Below are positions 37,352 to 47,525 of a DNA stretch of 64,000 nucleotides, one piece after another; positions within the stretch are counted from its first letter, which is position 1, and every line of letters begins with the position of its first letter. The notes beneath the pieces were generated by a model. It made no database searches. It worked only from the letters and a program-made list of their open reading frames with translations, and was not told the DNA's origin. The position numbers and the translations under genes were made by a program. The DNA comes from Rhodocaloribacter sp964552015 (lineage in GTDB: Bacteria; Bacteroidota; Rhodothermia; Rhodothermales; ISCAR-4553). The DNA lies in contig CAZKFR010000003.1 of the NCBI GenBank assembly GCA_964552015.1, positions 52,891 through 116,890 on the forward strand, in the 5' to 3' direction.

Positions 37352-37870
37352 ATGCCGTACCCTGAAGCTCTGGTAGCCCCGATGCGGGCCGAACTGACGC
37401 GCCTTGGCGTTGAAGAACTGACGACGGCCGAGGCCGTGGATGCAGCCTTCCAGGCGGCCGACGAAGGCACGATGCTGCTCGTGATCAACTCGGTCTGTGG
37501 ATGTGCTGCGGCCAACGCCCGTCCGGCCGTAGCGCTGGCCATGCAGCATGCCGTGCAACCGGACAGGTATGTGACGGTCTTTGCGGGGCAGGACCTGGAA
37601 GCGACGGCACAGGCCCGCAAGTACCTGGCCGGTATTCCGCCCTCGTCACCGTTCATTGCGCTCTTCCGGGGAGGCGACCCGGTGTTCGTCCTGGAACGCC
37701 GCCACATCGAAGGGCGCTCGGCGAGCGCCATCGCGATGGATCTGATTCGCGCTTACGACCGCTTCTGCGGGGAGGAGGCGCCCGAGGTGGACGAGCCCGA
37801 GCGCCCGGTAGAAGCCGGCGCATCGCCCGCCGCCTCGCACCTGCCGCCGACGTTCCGGTCGATCCTCTGA
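37352..37870 (+). CDS. Bacilliredoxin (BrxA/BrxB family)
   Basis: A 172-residue thioredoxin-like protein of the YphP/YqiW (DUF1094) family. The active site is CGC (Cys49-Gly-Cys51, in NSVCGCAAANARP). Bacilliredoxins remove bacillithiol from mixed disulfides in bacteria making this thiol, which includes some Bacteroidota; bacillithiol synthesis genes are not in the window. The core covers about 140 residues; the tail (from EEAPEVDEPE) is acidic. It ends before a terminator. Confidence 0.92.
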   Translation: MPYPEALVAPMRAELTRLGVEELTTAEAVDAAFQAADEGTMLLVINSVCGCAAANARPAVALAMQHAVQPDRYVTVFAGQDLEATAQARKYLAGIPPSSPFIALFRGGDPVFVLERRHIEGRSASAIAMDLIRAYDRFCGEEAPEVDEPERPVEAGASPAASHLPPTFRSIL

Positions 37871-37899
37871 GTTTGTCCGGCGCGACGTGCTCTTTTTCG

Positions 37900-37931
37900 A
37901 GCCGGCCCTTCGCAGAGGGGTCGGCTTTTTT
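37900..37931 (+). terminator. Terminator of the bacilliredoxin gene
   Basis: A hairpin, AGCCG-GCCC (37900-37908) with GGGG-T-CGGCT (37917-37926), is followed by TTTTTT overlapping its end (37926-37931). It lies 30 nt past the stop. Confidence 0.8.
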
Positions 37932-38077
37932 GTCGAGAGCCGGGCGGCTGGCCGGCGCGGCTCGATAAAGACGGTCCTGTCCCGGGATTGCCTGAGTGCG
38001 CGCGCATGGTTATCATCCGGCCGCACCCGACCTCGAAACGACGTGCGCTGCTGGGCGCCGGTAGGGAACAAGCCATC

Positions 38078-40638
38078 ATGGAGCATATCGTCATCGGCAT
38101 CGTGAGCGTGATCGTGCTGGGCATCAGCGCACAATGGCTGGCCTGGCGGTTCAAGGTGCCGTCCATCCTCTTACTGCTGATCTTCGGCTTCCTGGCGGGG
38201 CCGGTGACAGGGTTGCTGCCGCCGTCATCGTTGCAGGGAGACTGGCTCTTCGCCTTCGTCTCCCTCTCCATTGGGATCATCCTGTTCGAGGGCGGGCTGA
38301 GCCTGCGTCTGTCCGAACTGCGGGAGGTGGGCAAGGCGGTTCTGAACCTCATCACCATGGGGGTACTGGTGACCTGGGTCCTGGCCGGTCTGGCCGCTCA
38401 CTACATCGCCGGGTTCAACCTGCCGCTCTCGATCCTGATCGGTGCCATCCTGACGGTGACAGGGCCTACCGTGGTGATCCCGCTGCTGCGCCATGTACGT
38501 CCTTCGGGACGCATCGGCACGGTGGCGAAATGGGAGGGGATCACGATCGATCCGGTCGGGGCCATCCTGGCCGTGCTGGTGCTGGAAACGATCCTGCTGC
38601 TGAACCAGTCGGTGGCGGTGGTGGGCGAGGCCGGCGGTGTCGGGAACGCGGTTCTGCACGCCATCGAGGGGCTGCTGCTCACGATCGCCATCAGTGTGGG
38701 GATCAGCGTCATCGGGGCCGCCCTGCTGATCCTGCTCTTGCATCGGCGTCTGGTGCCGGACTACCTGCAGAGTCCGATTGCGCTGATGGTCGTCGTCGGC
38801 ACGTTCGCCCTGTCGAACGTCCTGCAGGAGGAATCCGGCCTGCTGGAGGTGACGCTCATGGGCATCATGATGGCGAATCAGAAATACGTGCCGGTGCGGC
38901 GGATCTCCGAGTTCAAGGAAGACCTGCAGGTGCTCTTGATCGCCAGCCTCTTTATCGTGCTCAGTGCCCGGCTGGAACTGTCGGCGCTGGCCTACATCGA
39001 CGAGCGTGCCCTGATTTTCCTCGGCGTACTCATTCTGCTCGTCCGACCGGTGGCGGTGTGGGTCTCGACGATCCGGACGAACCTGAACTGGCGGGAGAAG
39101 GTGTTTCTTTCGTGGATGGCGCCGCGTGGCATCGTGGCGGCGGCCGTGGCCTCGCTGTTTGCCTTCCGCCTGGAATCCATCTTCCCGGACCAGATCGGCG
39201 GGCTGGTGCCGCTCGTGTTCCTGGTGATCGTCGGCACGGTGACCGTCTATGGCCTGACCATCACCCCGCTGGCGCGTTACCTGGGCCTCGCCGAGCCGAA
39301 TCCGCAGGGCCTGCTTTTCCTGGGCGCGCACCTGTGGGCCCGGCGCCTGGCCGTGTTGCTGCAGGACCTCGGCTACCGGGTGATGCTGATCGACTCGAAC
39401 GTCAACAACATCGAGCGGGCCCGTCGCAGCCACCTTCCCGCCGTTCCCGTCAATGCGCTTTCCGAATCTGTTATCGATGAACTTGATCTCAGCGGGATCG
39501 GGAGGTTTCTGGCGCTGACGCCCAACGATGAAGTCAACGCGCTGGCGGCCCTCCACTTTGCCGAAATTTTCGAGAGCACGTCGGTCTACCAGCTGGCCGG
39601 GCGCTTCGAGGAGGAGTCGGAACACAGCGCCCTGCCGGCGCACCTCCGGGGTCGGCCCCTGTTCGGAGGCAAGGTGACCTTTTCGATGCTGAACGACCGA
39701 TTCAATCAGGGAGGGGAGTTCGACGTCATCGAGTTGACCGAGCAGATGCCCTACGAAGCGCTGCTGAGTGAGTACGAGGGGGATGTGGTGCTGCTGTTCG
39801 TGATCCGGGGCGGCGAGCTGCTGGTGCATGCGGAAGAGGGGTCGGTGACGCCGCAACCGGGGGACCGGGTGGTGGTGTTCCTGCCCCCGAAGGCCCGGGA
39901 GAAGGCGGAGGCCGAGGAGGTGTCGTTCGAAGAGCTGGTCGTCCGCTCGGAGGTGCTCGATCTGGAAGCGCCCATGCCCTTCGAAGACCTCGTCGAGGAG
40001 GTGGCTGCGGCGTTTGCCCAGCGGCTTCCGGTCACGGCGGCGAGCCTTGTCCGTGGCTTCCTCGACGGGGCCCGTCACGGTGGCATGCCGGTAACGCGGG
40101 GTGTGGCGTTGCCCCACCTGCGCGTACCCGAGATCGAGGAGCCGGAGCTGGTCCTGGTGCGGTGCCGGGAGGGCATTCTGCTCGACGCGGCGCACGTCCT
40201 TCCGGAGGGCACCGCGTCGAGCACAGAACACGACGCGGCGAGGGAGGACGCCGGTACACCGGCTGAGGGGACGGAAGAGCGGGAGCGGGTCTATGCGATC
40301 TTTTTCCTGGTCAGCCCGGAAGAGAAGCCGGGCAAGCACCTGCGCACGCTGGCCTACCTGGCCTCCCGGATGGACGAGAGCGACTTTATCGAGCGCTGGC
40401 GCAAGGCCGGGGATGTGGTGGAACTGAAGGAGACCCTGTTGGACCCCGACCACTACCTTGCGGTGACGCTGCGCTCCGACGACGAGACGGGCACGCTCAT
40501 CGGGCGGGACGTTCAGGACCTGGACCTGCCGCCGCGATGCAAGGTGGCGCTGGTGCACCGGGGCAAGAAGCACTTCGTGCCCAGCGGGTATACGCAGTTG
40601 CACGAGGGAGACCGGCTCATCATCATCGGTGACGGGAG
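38078..40638 (+). CDS. CPA1-type cation/proton antiporter fused to RCK and EIIA-like domains (3' end cut by gap)
   Basis: At least 853 residues, cut by the N gap. Residues 1-400 are a CPA1 (NhaP-like) antiporter with about 12 membrane helices, including GAILTVTGPTVVIPLLRHV and EGITIDPVGAILAVL. Residues about 411-540 are a TrkA-N/RCK-like nucleotide fold, though its glycine loop (LGAHLWARRLA) is degenerate, followed by a TrkA-C-like part. About 620-790 is a PTS EIIA-like domain with His680 in MPVTRGVALPHLR. The visible end (TLIGRDVQDLDLP; YTQLHEGDRLIIIGDG) is a second TrkA-C. It would exchange Na+ or K+ for H+ under nucleotide and perhaps EIIA control. The ATG at 38078 gives the first helix; earlier in-frame codons are not family-like. 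Confidence 0.88.
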
Positions 40639-40738
40639 NNNNNNNNNNNNNNNNNNNNNNNNNNNNNNNNNNNNNNNNNNNNNNNNNNNNNNNNNNNNNN
40701 NNNNNNNNNNNNNNNNNNNNNNNNNNNNNNNNNNNNNN
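40639..40738. other. Scaffold gap of 100 N
   Basis: Exactly 100 ambiguous bases, a conventional placeholder of unknown true length. It interrupts the 3' ends of two convergent genes, the antiporter and the flippase, so at least the end of each is missing. Confidence 0.99.
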
Positions 40739-41979
40739 GTGGCACCGCCGGCCAGCCCGAGCAGGAGCAGGCAACGCTCGGGGTCGCCGGCAAACCCGCC
40801 GACCAGCAGGGCGCTCAGGAGCACCGTAAACAGGATCAGGCTCGTCATCAGATCGAGGCGTTGCCGCTCGAGCACGTCGAACAGGCGCGTCAGCGGGACG
40901 GACAGGGCGGTGAAGAACAGCCAGGGGGCGAGGTATTGCACGTAGGTGCCGGCCGTCCGCCAGGTCTCGCTAAAGACCACCGCGAACACGTCCGGTCCGG
41001 CAAGCAGGAGGGCCAGGGTAGGATACAGCCCGGCCATGACGAGGCGGCGGTGGACGGTGGTCGTGAGGGGCGCGAGGGTGTCCTCCCGTACGGCCTCGGC
41101 GGCGTGGACGAAGAACACCTGAGCCACGGCCCCGCCGAGGAGACTCAGCGGGACCAGTACGGCGTTGAACGCCAGACCGAAATGCCCCACGATGGTCCGG
41201 TCGAAGAAGAAGAGCAGGAGCAGGAACGGCAGGCGGCTCATGAGGGCGCCCAGCAGCGTCGAGGGCATGGAGAACACCGCGAAGCGCCGGTAGCGGGAGG
41301 CCGTGGCACGGAGGGCTTCGATTCGGAACGCGGCACGCAAGGCGTGCGCGCCGTGGCGCAACGCGGCCGTCAGGAGCAGGAGGGCGGCTACCGCATGACC
41401 GGCGACGAACCCCCCGATGAGCCCGCCGGGGCCGGCATGCCAGGGCGGCAGCGCAGCCCCCACACGGACGGCCACCATGGTACTGCTCTGCACGACCTGG
41501 CCCGCCGATACGGGTTTGAACCGTTTCTGTCGGGTGAGCCACATTTCCGCCAGCTTGCTTGCACGGAGGATCAGCAGCGTGGGCGGGATCAGCCAGAGCC
41601 AGGCGGCCAGGTCCGGGGCCCCCATGCGGGAGGCCAGGGCCACGCCCGGTACGATGAGCAGCAGCATCAGGGCCGCGAAGGCACTCGTGAGCAGGGCCGC
41701 CAGCCCGAGAATGGAGGCCGCGTCCCGGTCGTCCTCCGGGAGCATCAGCGCATCTTCATAGCGTAGCGAGGCGACCGGCATCAGGATCCCCACCAGGGCG
41801 ATGAATACATCGGCCAGGCCGAAATCGGCGGGGGTATAGAGGCGCGTCAGGAGGGGGCGAGCCAGGTAGCCCAGCGCCAGCGCGAACGTGCTTCCGGAAA
41901 GGAGGGTGAACACCGAGGCACGGAAGCCGCCCGGAACGAACCGGTTGGAAAAGAGCCGCCGGGGATCGAACCACATCAT
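40739..41979 (-). CDS. Polysaccharide flippase, Wzx/MATE-like (3' end cut by gap)
   Basis: At least 413 residues, ending in the gap. About 12 hydrophobic segments start after a short cytoplasmic N-terminus (WFDPRRLFSNRFVPGGF). The SGSTFALALGYLARPLLTRL pattern and LYTPADFGLADVFIALVGIL, a YGxADxF-like block, match O-antigen/lipid-linked oligosaccharide flippases. It would move undecaprenyl-linked sugars across the inner membrane. Its ATGATG start overlaps the upstream gene's stop (TGA at 41976-41978), so translation is coupled. The neighbouring polysaccharide genes, if any, are lost in the gaps. Confidence 0.8.
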
Positions 41980-43589
41980 CGGTCCTCCCGTGGACGGATG
42001 CGGTAAACGACCCACGGTTCGGCCTGGAAGACGCGCTCGAAGGAGTGGGACGACGGGAGGGGGGTCTGTCGCACGACGTAGGAAAAGCCGTAGCGCTCGG
42101 ATCGTTCGAGCAGCGCTCCGGCGGGGAGTTGCTCGTAGGCCTCGTCGAGGAGCGGGAGCAGCGCGGCGCCGCCTCGTTCCGGCGGGGCGATGGGTGCCAT
42201 GTCGAGCAGGCGCCTGTACCAGCCCTGCATATGATCCTCCCGAAAGGGAAAGGCTTTGAAGTTGACGACGATGGCCCGGCGCGCGCGCGTGCGGAAACCA
42301 TCCCACGAGGGTGGCACGGCCACGATCGCTTCGGTCGGCGTCTGGGTTCGGATCCACCGCTCCAGCTGGGCCATCGGTGTTTTCTCGTGCTCCCAGGGCA
42401 GAGCCCGCGAGCGTATGAACGGGTTGCCCGTAATCAGGCCCACACAGACGATGGTCCAGCCTGCCAGTGCCATGAACGAGGGCCATGGCCCCGCCAGCCA
42501 CCGGGCCGCGCTTCGCCACAAGAACGTCGGCATCAGGCGTGAGACCGTGGCCGAGAGGATGAGGACGAACAGCAACTTGGCCAGCACGGTCGTCTTGAAC
42601 AGTTGCAACTTGACGATGAAGAATACCGGCCAGACGGTGGTGAACAGGTAGCCGATCAGGCAGGCCAGGGTGATGAACAGCAGGAGCAGGCCCGTCTCGC
42701 GGGGAGCGGTGAGTAGTTTGCGCACCTGAGGGAACGAAAACGCGAGGAGTCCGGCGCCGGCGATCAGTCCGAACGAAAGGACGGCCGGGAGCGGGAAGGC
42801 ATCCGGAAGGTAGTGGTGCGGGGCACGAAAGACGGCCTGGATATAAAAGGGCGAAACGTGGTCGCCGGCCGGCAGGGGAGGAGGATGCACGTGCTGGTAG
42901 ACCAGCGGCCCGAGCGCCGGGGCCGCACTGGCTGCGAAGACACCGGCAAACAGAAGCAGGTTGCGGCGGGCGAGCGGACGGTGTTCACGGGGGAAGAGCG
43001 CCACGAGGAGCAGGGCCGTGACGAGGAGGGCCAGATGCAGGCCCACGAGCGCCTGCATCCAGGTGGCTATGCCGAGGAGCACGGCGGCCCACAGGATGCG
43101 CCGGTTGAAGAAGGCCGTCAGCCCCCACAGCCCGAGGGCCCAGGCTACCATGCTGGGCACGAGCAGCCGGTGGGCCAGGTCGTTCCCCCCCAGGGTCCAC
43201 TGCGGCGTCAGCACGAGCGCACCCAGTACCGTCAGGATGGCCGCCATCCGATCGCCGGTCAGCCGGTGGGCCAGGGCGTAGACCGCGCCCCCCAGCGCGA
43301 TCCAGGTCAGTACGTACAGCAGGAGGACGGCCAGCCACAGGGGCATCAGGCTGGCCAGTGCTTCGACGAGCCCCGCAAAATAGGTGCGGATGCCGATCCC
43401 CTCTACCTGGGTCTGCACGAACCAGTCCCGGGCCAGGAGGGAGGTGTCGAGATGGTGCAGGACCAGAGGAAGGAACTCATCCTGGTCCCCACGCCCGTAA
43501 TCATACCCGAAGCGCAGGAAGAAAAGGAGCCCGCCTCCCAGGATGGCCAGGGTGGGCTCGGCATAGGATCGGGTCGATGCAGGACGCAT
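41976..43589 (-). CDS. Polytopic membrane protein (DUF6798-like)
   Basis: A 537-residue protein with about 11 membrane segments in residues 10-410 (LAILGGGLLFFLRFGYDYGRG; ALVLTPQWTLGGNDLAHRLL) and a soluble C-terminal 130 residues. The layout recalls GT-C-like or DUF6798 membrane proteins, often near polysaccharide genes; no catalytic motif was certain. The last 4 nt overlap the flippase start, indicating a shared function in envelope polysaccharide handling. The upstream 146 nt to the second gap hold no gene. Confidence 0.65.
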   Translation of the reverse strand: MRPASTRSYAEPTLAILGGGLLFFLRFGYDYGRGDQDEFLPLVLHHLDTSLLARDWFVQTQVEGIGIRTYFAGLVEALASLMPLWLAVLLLYVLTWIALGGAVYALAHRLTGDRMAAILTVLGALVLTPQWTLGGNDLAHRLLVPSMVAWALGLWGLTAFFNRRILWAAVLLGIATWMQALVGLHLALLVTALLLVALFPREHRPLARRNLLLFAGVFAASAAPALGPLVYQHVHPPPLPAGDHVSPFYIQAVFRAPHHYLPDAFPLPAVLSFGLIAGAGLLAFSFPQVRKLLTAPRETGLLLLFITLACLIGYLFTTVWPVFFIVKLQLFKTTVLAKLLFVLILSATVSRLMPTFLWRSAARWLAGPWPSFMALAGWTIVCVGLITGNPFIRSRALPWEHEKTPMAQLERWIRTQTPTEAIVAVPPSWDGFRTRARRAIVVNFKAFPFREDHMQGWYRRLLDMAPIAPPERGGAALLPLLDEAYEQLPAGALLERSERYGFSYVVRQTPLPSSHSFERVFQAEPWVVYRIRPREDR

Positions 43590-43735
43590 GAAGTCCCTCG
43601 TGCGTACGTGGTGGTGTATGGACTACCGAGGTATTCGTACGGGGCCCGGATGGCTTAAACGCCACGTATCCAATAATACAGGCGAAGCGGAACCGATGGA
43701 ACGATCTCGATGCGAAAGTACGAAGTCAGCCGGGG

Positions 43736-43835
43736 NNNNNNNNNNNNNNNNNNNNNNNNNNNNNNNNNNNNNNNNNNNNNNNNNNNNNNNNNNNNNNNNN
43801 NNNNNNNNNNNNNNNNNNNNNNNNNNNNNNNNNNN
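43736..43835. other. Scaffold gap of 100 N
   Basis: Exactly 100 ambiguous bases of unknown real length. It truncates the FemAB-like gene and separates it from the membrane protein gene, so the linkage of the 40739-43735 piece to its neighbours rests on scaffolding. Confidence 0.99.
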
Positions 43836-44571
43836 TGGAACCCTCGTGCAGGAGCGCGAGTGCGGCTTCGGGCGTTCCGTCGATCCGGCGGCGGAGGAGG
43901 TACGTTCGCACCAGGCCTGCTGTCTGCAGGGTCGCCACGAGGCCCGCGAGCAGGGGCGCGGGAGCCGGGAGCGAACGCCCCTGGCGGGCAAAGCTGGCAG
44001 CCAGGAGATCGAGCAGCGGTTGCGGGTCGGGCGTGTCCGGGTCGAGGTCGTACGTGTCTTGAAATCGCCGGAACGTGCGCCGGGCGGAGGCCGACCAGGT
44101 GCCGGTGGGGTCCTCCGCAGCCTGGAGGGTAAGCCGGTAGGTGTAGAGCGGCGTGGTTCGCCATCCTCGCCAGCGCGCCGGCCGGACGTCCGAGCAGTCC
44201 GGAGGCAGGTGAAGCGCGACGGCATCGAAACGGTTCTCCAGGGCGGCTAGCAGGGCTTCGAAGGGGGAGGTACGGGTATGGAGGGCCGCTTCATCCGGCC
44301 GGCGGCGCCAGACGATCGGGGTGTAGGCGACCAGGGGGGGGACCCGGGCCATACGAAAGGGACCACGCCGGTGGCGATACACCGGTACACCCGCCTCGTC
44401 CGTACCCGCGTCGGTCAGGAGCAGGACGTGCGCCTCCCGTCCCGTGGCCTGTGCCACCGCCCGAACGAAGGCCGGCGCCGTGAACGGATCGGACGCACCG
44501 GACTGCACGCGGAGCGCCTCCCAACGGGCAGCGGCACCGGGGTCCTCCAGCGGCAGCAAGTGGGAAACCAT
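43836..44571 (-). CDS. FemAB/GNAT-like acyltransferase (3' end cut by gap)
   Basis: At least 245 residues, with the C-terminus missing in the gap. The pattern SGASDPFTAPAFVRAVAQATG, then GRE-HVLLLTD and RRGPFRMARVPPLVAYTPIV, matches the first GNAT half of BioF2/FemAB-like proteins, which move acyl or aminoacyl groups, often in cell wall or polysaccharide modification. The second half begins near SARRTFRRFQDTYDL and is incomplete. It lies 27 nt after hslU on the same strand, but a link to HslU is not implied. Confidence 0.62.
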
Positions 44572-44598
44572 GGCCTGGCCGTGTTGTCGAGCACCGGG

Positions 44599-46008
44599 TC
44601 AGAGAATATACTGGCTCATGTCCCGGTTGTCGACCACCGCCTGGAGCTTTGCCTGGACCAACTCCCGATCGACGACAACCTGGTCCGACGAACGGTGGTC
44701 CGGTACCTCGAAGAGAATATCTTCCAGCAGCGTCGTCAGGATGGTGTGCAGGCGCCGCGCTCCGATGTTTTCCACCTGTTCGTTGACCTCGGCCGCGATC
44801 CGCGCGATCTCGCGCACCGCCTCGTCCGTGAAGACGATCTCGACGCCCTCGGAAGCCAGAAGGGCCTGGTACTGTTTCAGGAGCGCGTTCTTCGGCTGGG
44901 TCAGGATCTGATAGAAGTCTTCTTCGTTGAGGCTCTTCAATTCGACGCGGATGGGGAAACGGCCCTGGAGTTCAGGGATGAGGTCGCTCGGCCGTGCCAC
45001 GTGGAAGGCGCCGCTGGCGATGAAGAGGATGTGGTCCGTCTTCACCATGCCGTACTTGGTCATCACGCTGGAGCCCTCGACGATGGGGAGCAAGTCACGC
45101 TGGACGCCCTCGCGCGACACGTCGGGGCCGCTACCCTTCGACGACGACCGGGCGGCGACTTTGTCGATCTCGTCGATGAATACGATGCCGGATTGTTCGA
45201 CCCGCTCGATGGCCTCCTTTGTCACCTTGTCCATGTCGATCAGGCGCTGGGCTTCTTCCTGCGCCAGGACCTCGCGGGCCTCCCGGATCTTCATGCGCCG
45301 TTTCTTGCGTTTCTTGCCGCCCAGGTTGCCGAAGAGATCCTGCAGGTTGACGCCCATCTCTTCGAGCCCCATCGGGCCGAAGACCTGGAGCATCGGGGTC
45401 TGGTCCGAGGCGACCTCGACCTCCACTTCGCGCTCGTCGAGTTCGCCGCGTTGCAGCATCTCTCGAAACTTTTCGCGCGTGCGGGAGCGCATCTCGGCGT
45501 CGCCGGGCTCGTCATGATTGCCGGCCGGCTCGGAGGACGGGCGCATCAGGAAGCCGGCCCCGGGCACGAGTTCCGAGGCCGGTTTGCGAGGCAACGGGAT
45601 GAGCAGGTCCAGGATGCGCTCGTCGGCCAGTTCGCGGGCGCGGTCCTGCACGGCGGCCGTGTGTTCCTCCCGCACCATGTTGATGGCGATGTCCGTCAGA
45701 TCGCGGATCATGCTGTCGACGTCCCGGCCGACATAACCGACTTCGGTGAACTTGGTCGCCTCGACCTTGATGAACGGAGCCCCGGCCAGCCGCGCCAGCC
45801 GCCGTGCGATCTCCGTCTTACCCACGCCGGTAGGGCCGATCAGGATGATGTTGTTCGGCATGATCTCCTCACGCATCTCCTCCGGTGCGTTGAGGCGGCG
45901 CCAGCGGTTACGCAGCGCAATGGCTACGCTCTTTTTGGCCTCATGCTGACCGATGATGTATTTGTCCAGTTCAGCGACGATCTGTCGGGGTGTCAGTTCT
46001 TTATGCAT
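44599..46008 (-). CDS. hslU: ATP-dependent protease ATPase subunit HslU
   Basis: A 469-residue AAA+ unfoldase of the HslUV protease. Walker A is GPTGVGKT (58-65), Walker B is GIVFIDEIDKVA, with a long I domain between (rich in Arg/Lys: KKRKKRRMKIREAREV). The C-terminus ends RDMSQYIL, the tail that inserts into HslV to activate it. The start was set at MHKELTPRQIVAELDKYIIG; the open frame to 46158 is not conserved. Unusually for HslUV, hslV lies two genes upstream with a NYN gene between. Confidence 0.96.
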   Translation of the reverse strand: MHKELTPRQIVAELDKYIIGQHEAKKSVAIALRNRWRRLNAPEEMREEIMPNNIILIGPTGVGKTEIARRLARLAGAPFIKVEATKFTEVGYVGRDVDSMIRDLTDIAINMVREEHTAAVQDRARELADERILDLLIPLPRKPASELVPGAGFLMRPSSEPAGNHDEPGDAEMRSRTREKFREMLQRGELDEREVEVEVASDQTPMLQVFGPMGLEEMGVNLQDLFGNLGGKKRKKRRMKIREAREVLAQEEAQRLIDMDKVTKEAIERVEQSGIVFIDEIDKVAARSSSKGSGPDVSREGVQRDLLPIVEGSSVMTKYGMVKTDHILFIASGAFHVARPSDLIPELQGRFPIRVELKSLNEEDFYQILTQPKNALLKQYQALLASEGVEIVFTDEAVREIARIAAEVNEQVENIGARRLHTILTTLLEDILFEVPDHRSSDQVVVDRELVQAKLQAVVDNRDMSQYIL

Positions 46009-46200
46009 GGTCCAGGATCGATGGGCTACGTGGGCGCTTGCCCGGGCCGGGCAGCGATGCCGTCGGGAACGGGCACGCCACCGGGAGGACAACGAAGAAA
46101 GGGAGACGGCAACGAGCCGCCTCCCTGGTAATGCACGGAGGACGTCGAGGTTCTGCAAAAGCGCGCGAAAAAACCTGCACGGAAGCGTGCCGGGTGCGTA

Positions 46201-47334
46201 TCAGCGCCGGTCGGCTTCTTCGGCTTCGGGGGCCTCGTGTTCGTCGTCGTAGGACACCGGCTCGTCTTCCTCGAAGGGTTCTTCGTCCTCGTAGTCCTCT
46301 ACGTCGTCGAGGTCCTCGTCGAGGTCGTCTTCGGTGTATTCGTCCTCGGCGTAGGTGTCGTAGTCCTCCTCAGCGTAGTCGTCGTACGCGTCGTACGGCT
46401 CCTCCTCGTAGTACGCATCGTCGGACTCGGCTTCCTGGCGCTCATAGAAGGCCTGCTGGATCTCGCGGACGTCGGGGTGATCGGTGTCGACGAGGAGGAC
46501 GGTGTAGTCGTAGGGGAAACCACGCCGTTTCTCGAGCCAGACGGCGCCGGCGGCTTCGAGGTCGTTGATGATGGTCTTCGGGTCGTGCTCGTCGTCGTCG
46601 AGGAGCTCCGAGAGCTTCCGCAGAAGCGGCGTCAGGTAGACCTCTTCATACTGCCCGAAGTACTCTTCGATGATCTCGAGCGTCCGGCGCGCTGCCAGAT
46701 CGGTGATGGCCAGGTATTCGATGCCTTCACGGGGTTCCCGTCCGACCGAGCCGTTGCGGGCGGCTCCTTCGCCAAGGAGCAGGCGCTGGGTGGGCTCGCT
46801 GAGCAGATTGCACAGGTCCACAAACGCTTCCTCGCCCAGGTAGGACAGGGCTTCGGAGGAAGGGGGATCGAGCGTGACCAGCAGCACCGTGCGTCCGCTG
46901 TGCTTCAAGTGCTGCATCAGAGGGAGGTAGAGGCGGTCTCCGGTCATCACGGCAAACGTGGTGATGTCCTCACGGCGGTGGAGTACCTCCATCAATTCCG
47001 TGCAGAGCTGCACTTCGGCAGCATTGTCCTGCACGGCACCCGCCGTGAAACGGGGGTCCACGTCCTGCAGGATCAGCGAACGCTGGATGAACGAGCCGTT
47101 TCCGCTGAGGGCGCTGAAGTCGGCGTAGGCGTTGGTCAGGTGCGTGGGCGTGCGCAACTCCTCGATCAGGTAGCGACGCAGTTCGTCGATCGCCTCCGTG
47201 ATGACGGCGTCGGGGTAAGAGCGGTCCTCGAGGCGTTCCGTGAGGAGCGAAAACAGGTTGTCGAAATCAACGAAAACAGCGGCACATCGATTCTGATGAC
47301 GCGACGGGACATTCGAGTATTTGGCGTAGCGCAT
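46201..47334 (-). CDS. NYN-domain (PIN-like, LabA/DUF88-type) protein with acidic tail
   Basis: A 377-residue protein. Residues 17-170 are a NYN/PIN-like domain: AVFVDFDNL with Asp23, then AEVQLCTEL where two Asp of the usual VDVRLAVD pattern are Glu (Glu107, Glu113), and TGDRLYLPLM with Asp133. NYN domains are typically metal-dependent RNases. Residues 205-290 look like a winged-helix/OST-HTH-type fold (IEEYFGQYEEVYLTPLLRKL). Residues 301-377 are extremely rich in Asp, Glu and Tyr. It lies between hslV (191 nt) and hslU (192 nt) on the same strand. Start ATG 47332-47334; the open frame continues to 47433. Confidence 0.82.
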   Translation of the reverse strand: MRYAKYSNVPSRHQNRCAAVFVDFDNLFSLLTERLEDRSYPDAVITEAIDELRRYLIEELRTPTHLTNAYADFSALSGNGSFIQRSLILQDVDPRFTAGAVQDNAAEVQLCTELMEVLHRREDITTFAVMTGDRLYLPLMQHLKHSGRTVLLVTLDPPSSEALSYLGEEAFVDLCNLLSEPTQRLLLGEGAARNGSVGREPREGIEYLAITDLAARRTLEIIEEYFGQYEEVYLTPLLRKLSELLDDDEHDPKTIINDLEAAGAVWLEKRRGFPYDYTVLLVDTDHPDVREIQQAFYERQEAESDDAYYEEEPYDAYDDYAEEDYDTYAEDEYTEDDLDEDLDDVEDYEDEEPFEEDEPVSYDDEHEAPEAEEADRR

Positions 47335-47525
47335 GGGACTATGGATTTGGGTTGGTCTTCTCCTGACGAGCGCGTTCCGGACGAAGGTGGGGATACCTTT
47401 GGAAGCCCGTACGGGCTTATTGTTACAGGACATGTCCGGGGTGGGGCGGGCTCGTCAGGCACATCGTTGGAAAAGAACGGGTAATCGATGGCGGGGATGA
47501 AAATCGATTCCCTGTTGCGTCGGGG

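Noticed and set aside
38225..40774. 849-codon open frame on the minus strand
   Set aside because: Antisense to the antiporter gene, rich in Arg, His and Gln, no domain recognised, and spanning the N gap.
41980..42519. N-terminal extension of the flippase frame to 42519
   Set aside because: It lies within the upstream membrane-protein gene in another frame; the ATGATG at 41979 is the natural coupled start.
43590..43735. Continuation of the FemAB-like gene beyond the gap
   Set aside because: The minus-strand frames here contain stop codons and no GNAT-like sequence, and the gap length is unknown.
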